Shown: positions 57,910-64,000 of the stretch, in pieces
Numbering within the stretch: position 1 is the first letter of the stretch
Layout of the letters: the number at the start of each line of letters is the position of its first letter
Source of the DNA: Streptomyces luteolifulvus
GTDB lineage: Bacteria; Actinomycetota; Actinomycetes; Streptomycetales; Streptomycetaceae
Assembly (NCBI RefSeq): GCF_008806595.1
Contig: NZ_VZRB01000012.1
Span: forward strand, 124,001-188,000
Length of the DNA stretch: 64,000 nucleotides
Direction of reading: 5' to 3'
The notes under the pieces: model-generated
What the model was told of the DNA's origin: nothing
Seen by the model: only the letters and a program-made list of their open reading frames with translations
The model's database searches: none
Position numbers and translations under genes: made by a program

Positions 57910-60477
57910 GTGCTGAAGGCAACGCTGAGGAGCTTCCTCGCGCACAAGGGACGGCTGCTGCTCTCCGCACTCGCGGTCGTCCTGTCCGTGGCGTTCGTCG
58001 CGGGCAGCCTGATCTTCTCCGACACGGTCTCCCGCACCTTCGACCGGCTGTTCGCGTCCACGGCGGCCGATGTGACCGTGGAGCCCCAGCAGGACCTCAA
58101 GTCACAGGTACCGACCGGCGCGGCCGAGACCGTGCCCGCCTCGCTCGCGGGCGAGGTGGCGAAGGTCGACGGCGTCGAGTCGACGCACGCGGACGTGTCC
58201 GTCGAGAACATCACGGTCGTCGACAGCGACAACAAGTCGGTCGGGCCGACCACGGGCGCCCCCACCATCGCCACGGACTGGTACCTCACCGACCGCAGCC
58301 CCGTGGAACTGACCTCGGGCCACGCTCCGCGCGGGGCCGGCGAGGCGCTGCTCGACGCGGACACCGCCGACAAGAAGCATGTCGAGATCGGCGACACGCT
58401 CACGGTGATGGCCCAGCCCGGCTCCTTCAAGGTCGAGATCGTCGGCATCGCCACGTTCACCACCACCAACCCGGGTGCGGCCCTGGTCTTCCTCGATCCC
58501 GAGACCGCCGCGTCGCAGCTCCTCGGCTCCGCGGACCGTGCCACCTCCGTCTCGGTGGATGCGGCGCCGGGCGTGAGCGACGCCGTACTCAAGGACCGGA
58601 TCGCCGCCGGGATCGGCACCGGCACCTACGACGTCAAGACGGCCGACGAGCAGGCCGAGTCGTCCGCCGCCGACCTCGGCGGGTTCCTCGACGTGATCAA
58701 GTACGTCATGCTCGGCTTCGCCGGGATCTCCGTCCTCGTCGGTGTGTTCCTCATCGTCAACACCTTCTCCATGCTCATTGCCCAGCGCACCCGCGAACTC
58801 GGCCTGCTCAGGGCCCTCGGCGCCGACCGGCGCCAGGTGCGGCGATCGGTGCTCACCGAGGCGGTGCTGCTCGGCGTGGTCGGCTCCACGCTGGGGCTGG
58901 CGGCCGGCATCGGGCTCGCCTACGGCCTGATCAAACTCATGAGTGTGTTCGGCATGAACCTGAAGACCACGGAGATGGTCATCGGGTGGGCGACTCCCGT
59001 GTCGGCCTACGTCGTCGGCGTCGGCGTCACCTTCGTGGCGGCGTACCTCCCCGCCCGGAGGGCGGCACGTGTCTCGCCGATGGCCGCGCTCGCGGACGCC
59101 GAAATCGCGGGTGTGGGGCGGCCGTTGACGGTGCGTGCCGTGCTGGGCGCGATCGTCGGGGCGCTCGGCGCCGCCGCCCTCGTGGGCTGTGCCACCGCGA
59201 CGAAGACGTCCACCTCGGCGTCCCTGCTGGGACTCGGCGTCGTGCTCACCCTCATCGCGACCGTGATCGCGGGCCCGCTGCTGGTGCGCCCGGTGATCCG
59301 GGTCCTCGGCGGTGCCTTCCCTGCGATCTTCGGCTCCATCGGCCGGATGAGCCAGCGCAACGCCCTGCGCAACCCCCGCCGTACGGGCGCCACCGCCGCC
59401 GCCCTGATGGTGGGCCTCGCCCTGGTGGGCGGGATGTCGGTGGCGAGCGCCTCGATGTCGCAGTCCTTCGACGAGCAGATCGACAAAACCCTCGGCGCCG
59501 ACTTCATCGTCCAGAACACCAACTTCGTGCCGTTCTCGCAGGAGGTCACCGACCAGGTCCGCGGCACGGAGGGCGTCGGACTCGTCGTACGGCAGCGGTT
59601 CGCGCCGGTCGCCGTGACGCTGCCGGACGGCAAGCGGATCGAGACGACCGCTGCCGGCTACGACACCCAGGTCGACGACGTGGCCCGGGTGACGTACGCG
59701 GCCGGGGACACGGCGGCCGCGCTGGCGGACGGGAACATCGCGATGGACGCCGGCTTCGCGAAGGACCACGACGTACGCGTCGGCAGCGTGATTCCGGTGG
59801 AGTTCCCGGCCGGCCGGAAGACCGAGCTCAAGGTGAGCGCCCTCACCGACCAGGAAGGCGCGGAGGGCTTCGGCATGCAGGGCGGGCTGTTCTTCGGCAT
59901 AGCCACGGTCGAGAGGTACATCCCCGGCGGCCAGGACTCCGCGCTGTACGTCAACGCGGCCTCCGGCACCGCCCCCGACCAGCTGCGCACCCGGCTGGAG
60001 CGGACACTCGACCCGTATCCGCAGGTCCAGGTCCGCGACCAGGCCGACTACAAGAAGCTGGTCCACGACCAGATCGCCGTGCTGCTCTATCTCGTCTACG
60101 CGCTGCTCGGGCTGGCGATCGTCATCGCGGTCCTCGGCGTGGTCAACACCCTCGCCCTGTCGGTCGTCGAGCGCACCCGGGAGATCGGGCTGCTGCGGGC
60201 CATCGGGCTCGGCCGGCGGCAGCTGCGCCGGATGATCCGGCTGGAGTCGGTGGTGATCGCGGTGTTCGGCGCGGTGCTGGGGCTCGGGCTGGGGCTTGTG
60301 TGGGGCGTGTGCACCCAGCAGGTGCTGGCCCTGCAGGGCATGAAGGCCCTCGCGATCCCCTGGGGCACGATCGTCGCCGTTGTGATCGGCTCGGCGGTGG
60401 TGGGGATCGTGGCTGCGCTGCTGCCGGCGTTGCGGGCGTCCCGTATGAATGTGCTGGCGGCCATCGCGCACGAGTGA
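57910..60477 (+). CDS. FtsX-type ABC transporter permease
   Basis: An 855-residue permease with an N-terminal membrane segment, a periplasmic-type domain, then two FtsX modules (about residues 265-390 and 735-850) and extra segments between them. The TRELGLLRALGADRRQVRRSVLTEA and TREIGLLRAIGLGRRQLRRMIRLE blocks are the coupling helices. The ABC ATPase gene precedes it; no regulator is adjacent. GTG start at 57910. Confidence 0.92.
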   Translation: MLKATLRSFLAHKGRLLLSALAVVLSVAFVAGSLIFSDTVSRTFDRLFASTAADVTVEPQQDLKSQVPTGAAETVPASLAGEVAKVDGVESTHADVSVENITVVDSDNKSVGPTTGAPTIATDWYLTDRSPVELTSGHAPRGAGEALLDADTADKKHVEIGDTLTVMAQPGSFKVEIVGIATFTTTNPGAALVFLDPETAASQLLGSADRATSVSVDAAPGVSDAVLKDRIAAGIGTGTYDVKTADEQAESSAADLGGFLDVIKYVMLGFAGISVLVGVFLIVNTFSMLIAQRTRELGLLRALGADRRQVRRSVLTEAVLLGVVGSTLGLAAGIGLAYGLIKLMSVFGMNLKTTEMVIGWATPVSAYVVGVGVTFVAAYLPARRAARVSPMAALADAEIAGVGRPLTVRAVLGAIVGALGAAALVGCATATKTSTSASLLGLGVVLTLIATVIAGPLLVRPVIRVLGGAFPAIFGSIGRMSQRNALRNPRRTGATAAALMVGLALVGGMSVASASMSQSFDEQIDKTLGADFIVQNTNFVPFSQEVTDQVRGTEGVGLVVRQRFAPVAVTLPDGKRIETTAAGYDTQVDDVARVTYAAGDTAAALADGNIAMDAGFAKDHDVRVGSVIPVEFPAGRKTELKVSALTDQEGAEGFGMQGGLFFGIATVERYIPGGQDSALYVNAASGTAPDQLRTRLERTLDPYPQVQVRDQADYKKLVHDQIAVLLYLVYALLGLAIVIAVLGVVNTLALSVVERTREIGLLRAIGLGRRQLRRMIRLESVVIAVFGAVLGLGLGLVWGVCTQQVLALQGMKALAIPWGTIVAVVIGSAVVGIVAALLPALRASRMNVLAAIAHE

Positions 60478-60601
60478 GGAGCCCCGGCCGGCGTTCAAGT
60501 CGCCTGCCGCTGGGGAGAGTTCGTGCCGGGATCTTCCGCTTCGGCGGTATGGTCACGGAAAGCGTTCGCCAGGCAGGCCGGCGCTCTGCTTGGCTCTCCC
60601 C

Positions 60602-61027
60602 ATGAGCGATCTCCACATCCGCCGCGCCACCCTCGGGGACATCGACACCGTGCTCCGGTTCTGGCGCGACGCCGCGGAAGGAACGAGCATCAGCGACGAC
60701 CACGACGGAGTGGCCCGGCTGATCGCGACGGACCCCGAGTCCCTGCTCCTCGCGGAACGCCGGGGCCTCCTCACGGGAACCGTGATAGCCGGCTTCGACG
60801 GATGGCGATGCTCCGCCTACCGGCTGGCCGTCCACCCGGACCACCGCCGGCAGGGCATCGCCACCGCCCTGCTGGAGGCGGCGGAACAACGGTTCGCCGC
60901 GCTGGGCGGACGACGGGTCGACGCCATGGTCCTGGAAGTCAACGAGCGGGCCCACCACACGTGGTCCGCGAGCGGCTATCACCGCGAGGACCACTGGCGG
61001 CGCTGGGTGAAGCCCCTCGCCGACTGA
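60602..61027 (+). CDS. GNAT-family N-acetyltransferase
   Basis: A 141-residue acetyltransferase. The acetyl-CoA loop RLAVHPDHRRQGIATALLEAAE is near residue 75, and the family motif RRATLGDIDTVLRFWRDAAE is at the start. Substrate unknown, possibly an amine or a protein N-terminus. ATG at 60602 with no clear ribosome site. Confidence 0.85.
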   Translation: MSDLHIRRATLGDIDTVLRFWRDAAEGTSISDDHDGVARLIATDPESLLLAERRGLLTGTVIAGFDGWRCSAYRLAVHPDHRRQGIATALLEAAEQRFAALGGRRVDAMVLEVNERAHHTWSASGYHREDHWRRWVKPLAD

Positions 61028-61051
61028 CCGGCTTTGCCCACCCTTTACCAT

Positions 61052-61073
61052 TGAAGGACTGTTCGATCCTTCA
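61052..61073. promoter_or_regulatory. Inverted repeat upstream of the CNNM pair
   Basis: TGAAGGA-N8-TCCTTCA, a perfect 7-bp dyad about 97 bp before the first CNNM start and 24 bp after the GNAT stop. It is too weak for a terminator and is more likely a regulator site. Confidence 0.45.
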
Positions 61074-61169
61074 TGAAAGGTGTGAGCGTCCGCCCATGGG
61101 CGAGCCTCCCCGTACGCACCATCGCGCGTTCCTTCCCTCCCTGCCCGATCATGGGACGGAGGTGACCCG

Positions 61170-62498
61170 ATGACCGAAGTGCTCCTCCTCCTGGTGGCGA
61201 TCCTGCTCTCGCTGGCCTGCGGCGCCTTCGTCGCGGCGGAGTTCTCGCTCACGACGGTCGAGCGCAGCGAGCTGGAGCGGGCCGTGGAGCGCGGCGAGCG
61301 CGGTGCGGCGGGCGCCCTCAAGGCCGTACGGAATCTGACCTTCCAGCTCTCCGGGGCACAGCTCGGCATCACCGTCACCAACCTGATCGTCGGTATGCTC
61401 GCCGAACCGTCGATCGCCACCATGATCGCGGGCCCGCTGGAGTCGCTCGGCATCTCGCGCTCCACGGCGAACTCACTCGCCCTGGTGCTCGGTACGGCCC
61501 TGTCGACCGTGTTCCTGATGGTCGTCGGCGAACTGGTGCCCAAGAACTGGGCGATCTCCTCACCCCTGGCCGTCGCCAAGCGGGTGGGGAACCCGCAGCG
61601 CTGGTTCAGCGCCGCCTTCCGCCCCTTCATCACCCACCTCAACAACACGGCCAACCGCTCGGTGCGCCGATTCGGTCTGGAGCCCGCCGAGGAGCTGGCC
61701 TCCGCGCGCGGACCGCAGGAACTGGCGGCCCTGGCCCGGCACTCCGCCAGGGAGGGTGCCCTGGAGGCCGACACCGCCGAACTGTTCGTGCGGACGCTCA
61801 ACCTCGCCGACCTGACGGCGGAGAACGTGATGACGCCGCGCGTTCAGGTCATCGCCCTGGACGCGCAGGCCACCTGCGAGGACGTGGCGAACGTGACACG
61901 GGCGACGGGCCTGTCCCGCTTCCCGGTCTTCCGCGGCAGCCTCGACTCCGTCGTCGGCACCGCGCACATCAAGGACTGTCTGGCGATGCCCGCAGAGCGG
62001 CGGACCCGCGTCCCCGTGTCCGAGGTGATGCGCGAGCCGCTGCTGGTGCCGGAGTCGCTCACCGTCGACCGGCTTCTCGACCGGCTGTCCGGCAAACGCA
62101 CGATGGCCGTGGTGATCGACGAGTACGGCGGCACCGCGGGGGTGGCCACGCTGGAGGACATCGTCGAGGAGGTGGTCGGAGAGGTACGGGACGAGCACGA
62201 CCCGCACGAGACACCCGACCTGGCGCCGGCCGGGACCGACGAGGACGGCCGCACGCTGTACTCCGCGGACGGCTCGGCCCGCATGGACCAGCTCGCGCGC
62301 GTCGGCCTCCGGGCGCCCGAGGGGCCGTACGAGACACTGGCCGGTCTCATCGCGACGCTGCTCGGCCGCATTCCGGCCGTCGGTGACCGCGTGGAGGCGG
62401 CCGGCTGGCGGCTCGACGTCGTGGATGCGTCGGGGCGCAGGGCCGCGCGTGTGGTCCTGCACGCGCCGCACGACCAGGACGAGCAGGGGGAGCGATGA
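61170..62498 (+). CDS. CNNM/CorC-family membrane protein with CBS and CorC domains
   Basis: A 442-residue hemolysin-like protein. DUF21 transmembrane domain at residues 1-190 (LLLLVAILLSLACGAFVAAEF, VVGELVPKNWAISSP), then a CBS pair (about 205-330, NVMTPRVQVIALDA, VIDEYGGTAGVATLEDIVEEVVGEV) and a C-terminal CorC_HlyC domain. Members are implicated in Mg2+/cation export or homeostasis. The next gene is a related protein, coupled by ATGA. GGAGGTGA precedes the ATG. Confidence 0.92.
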   Translation: MTEVLLLLVAILLSLACGAFVAAEFSLTTVERSELERAVERGERGAAGALKAVRNLTFQLSGAQLGITVTNLIVGMLAEPSIATMIAGPLESLGISRSTANSLALVLGTALSTVFLMVVGELVPKNWAISSPLAVAKRVGNPQRWFSAAFRPFITHLNNTANRSVRRFGLEPAEELASARGPQELAALARHSAREGALEADTAELFVRTLNLADLTAENVMTPRVQVIALDAQATCEDVANVTRATGLSRFPVFRGSLDSVVGTAHIKDCLAMPAERRTRVPVSEVMREPLLVPESLTVDRLLDRLSGKRTMAVVIDEYGGTAGVATLEDIVEEVVGEVRDEHDPHETPDLAPAGTDEDGRTLYSADGSARMDQLARVGLRAPEGPYETLAGLIATLLGRIPAVGDRVEAAGWRLDVVDASGRRAARVVLHAPHDQDEQGER

Positions 62499-63535
62499 CC
62501 GCCGTACAACTGCTGATCGGCCTGGCGACCCTCGTCGTCAACGCCTTCTTCGTGGGCGCCGAGTTCGCGCTGATCTCGGTGCGCCGGAGCCAGATCGAGC
62601 AGCACATCGCCACAGCAGACAAAGCCGGCAAAGGGGCGCAGGGTGACCGGCGCGCGAAGAGCGTGCTGTGGGGCCTTGAGCACGTGTCCGCGCTGATGGC
62701 GGCCGCACAGCTCGGCATCACGCTGTGCACGCTGGTCCTGGGTGTGGTCGCGGAGCCGGCGATCGCGCATCTGCTGGAGCCGGTGTTCCACGCGATGGGC
62801 GTGTCCACCGGTGCGGGTCACGCCGTGTCCTTCGTGATCGCGCTGACCCTGGCCACGTATCTGCACATGCTGCTCGGCGAGATGGTGCCGAAGAACGTCG
62901 CGCTCGCCGAGCCGGTGCGCAGCGCGCTGCTGCTGGGCCCGCCGCTGGTGGCGCTGTCCCGGGCGCTGCGCCCGGTGATCTTCGCGATCAACGCGTTCGC
63001 GAACGGTGTGCTCAAGCTGCTGCGCGTCGAGGTCAAGAACGAGGTCACGGCCAGCTTCTCGGATGCCGAGCTGGCCCGGATCGTGCGGGACTCCCGCGAG
63101 GCGGGCCTCATCGACGACCGCGCGCGGGAGCGTCTGCACGACGCGCTGGAGCTGGGCCGCCGGCCCGTGCGGGACGTGGTGCTTCCGCTGGAACGCGTGG
63201 TCTACGCGCGCGTGGGCGTCACTCCGGAGGAGCTGGAGCGGCTGTCCGCCGAGACCGGGTTCTCCCGCTTCCCGGTGGTGGACGAGGCGCGTCGCATCGT
63301 CGGCTACCTGCATGTGAAGGACGCGCTGGACGCCTCCCCGCGGGACGTGCCGTTCCGCGTGGCGGACATGCGGCCGAGCGCCCGGGTCCGGGAGAGCACG
63401 CCGCTGGACGACGTCCTCACGGCGATGCGGGGCAGCCGCACGCACCTCGCGGCCGTGCTCGGGGACGACGGGCGGCTGGCGGGGCTGGTGACGATGGAGG
63501 ACGTGCTGCGCGAGCTGTTCGGGCAGCGGGCGTAG
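62495..63535 (+). CDS. CNNM-family membrane protein without CorC domain
   Basis: A 346-residue paralogue of the preceding protein. The DUF21 domain (TLVVNAFFVGAEFALISVRRSQIEQ, MLLGEMVPKNVALAEP) and CBS pair (DVVLPLERVVYARVG, RLAGLVTMEDVLRELFG) are present, but it ends after the CBS pair and lacks the CorC_HlyC domain. The two coupled genes probably form a heterodimeric cation transporter or regulator. Confidence 0.9.
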   Translation: MTAVQLLIGLATLVVNAFFVGAEFALISVRRSQIEQHIATADKAGKGAQGDRRAKSVLWGLEHVSALMAAAQLGITLCTLVLGVVAEPAIAHLLEPVFHAMGVSTGAGHAVSFVIALTLATYLHMLLGEMVPKNVALAEPVRSALLLGPPLVALSRALRPVIFAINAFANGVLKLLRVEVKNEVTASFSDAELARIVRDSREAGLIDDRARERLHDALELGRRPVRDVVLPLERVVYARVGVTPEELERLSAETGFSRFPVVDEARRIVGYLHVKDALDASPRDVPFRVADMRPSARVRESTPLDDVLTAMRGSRTHLAAVLGDDGRLAGLVTMEDVLRELFGQRA

Positions 63536-63597
63536 GCGATCCGGCCCCGGGCCGACCGACCGCTGGGTATGCGCCTCGGGTTACCATCTCTGACGCC

Positions 63598-64000
63598 ATG
63601 CAGACGCATCCCACGTACTCAAGCCTCGTCGCGGTCGGCGACTCCTTCACCGAGGGCATGTCGGACCTGCTGCCGGACGGTTCGTACCGCGGCTGGGCCG
63701 ACCTCCTCGCCGGGCGGATGGCCGCCCGCACCCCCGGGTTCAGGTACGCCAACCTCGCCGTGCGCGGGAAGCTGATCGGGCAGATCGTCGACGAGCAGGT
63801 CGACGTCGCGGCCGCGATGGACGCCGATGTGATCACGCTGGTCGGCGGTCTCAACGACACCCTTCGCCCCAAGTGCGACATGGTCCGGGTGCGCGATCTG
63901 CTGACCCAGGCCGTGGAGCGGCTCGCCCCGTCCTGCGGGCAGCTGGTGCTGATGCGCAGCCCGGGCCGCCGGGGTCCGGTCCTGGAGCGCTTCCGGCCGC
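63598..64000 (+). CDS. SGNH/GDSL esterase, 3'-truncated by window edge
   Basis: An SGNH hydrolase running off the right end; 134 residues are visible. Block I is VAVGDSFTEGM, with nucleophile Ser in GDSF; Gly lies in NLAVRGKLIGQIV; Asn lies in VGGLNDTLRPKC. It has no signal peptide, so it is intracellular. A TACCAT -10-like hexamer just upstream suggests a near-leaderless mRNA. Confidence 0.85.
   Translation, partial: MQTHPTYSSLVAVGDSFTEGMSDLLPDGSYRGWADLLAGRMAARTPGFRYANLAVRGKLIGQIVDEQVDVAAAMDADVITLVGGLNDTLRPKCDMVRVRDLLTQAVERLAPSCGQLVLMRSPGRRGPVLERFRP

Overview
The window is typical Streptomyces chromosome. It has very high G+C with strong third-position bias, many 4-bp ATGA/GTGA stop-start overlaps, and frequent GTG/TTG starts. 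It carries a whiE-type spore-pigment locus, a BldB/WhiJ-style regulatory trio and a c-di-AMP riboswitch in front of a cell-wall hydrolase. I see no rRNA, tRNA, CRISPR array, IS element, prophage or plasmid origin. The window begins inside one gene and ends inside another.

Layout. 1-5.7 kb: part of a type II polyketide (whiE-like spore pigment) cluster, with chain-length factor (cut by the left edge), ketosynthase, cupin and SchA/CurD protein on the minus strand, and a divergent FAD hydroxylase. 5.8-9.5 kb: a secreted repeat protein, a DUF779 protein, a secreted phosphodiester glycosidase, a small membrane protein and a Tat-type GDPD-like phosphodiesterase. 9.6-12.8 kb: an acyl-CoA dehydrogenase/quinone oxidoreductase operon. 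12.9-15.6 kb: XRE-cupin regulator, ATP-dependent DNA ligase and coupled Nudix hydrolase. 15.6-18.5 kb: succinate-semialdehyde dehydrogenase, then a small protein coupled to a cytochrome P450. 18.5-20.6 kb: acyl-CoA dehydrogenase divergent from a TetR regulator, with clustered palindromes between them. 20.7-25.9 kb: peptide deformylase, MurT/GatD (lipid II amidation), phosphofructokinase, CtaG-type oxidase assembly protein. 26-30 kb: LytS/LytTR two-component pair flanking a sodium:solute (acetate-type) symporter. 30.1-32.8 kb: Lrp regulator, dimethylargininase and ornithine aminotransferase (arginine/ornithine use). 32.9-34.8 kb: divergent ArsR/AHSA1 and AHSA1/DinB pairs. 35-38.3 kb: PAS-PP2C phosphatase, acyltransferase, epimerase. 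38.3-44.7 kb: secreted tripeptidyl aminopeptidase, then the urease operon ureABCFGD. 44.8-46.6 kb: TetR regulator and divergent membrane protein. 46.7-48 kb: solitary Phd-type antitoxin divergent from a ClpP paralogue. 48.3-49 kb: riboswitch plus NlpC/P60 hydrolase. 49-50.9 kb: ATPase-like/XRE/DUF397 module. 50.9-55.4 kb: biotin genes bioF divergent from bioBAD. 55.4-56.9 kb: a possible lipase remnant, a methyltransferase, a Fic-like toxin/RHH antitoxin pair. 57-60.5 kb: MacB-like ABC transporter. 60.6-64 kb: GNAT, two CNNM/CorC-type membrane proteins, start of an SGNH esterase.

Most loci are self-contained transcription units of primary metabolism and cell-envelope work, several with a visible candidate operator next to a dedicated regulator. 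The points most worth a second look are the Cys-His repeat tail on BioB, the toxin-less antitoxin sharing a TGTACA palindrome with a ClpP gene, the Fic-like protein without a Fic motif, the tandem 26-bp repeat that duplicates the end of gatD, and the P450 lacking its I-helix threonine. No wholly new multigene system is evident; the novelty here lies in variations within known families.
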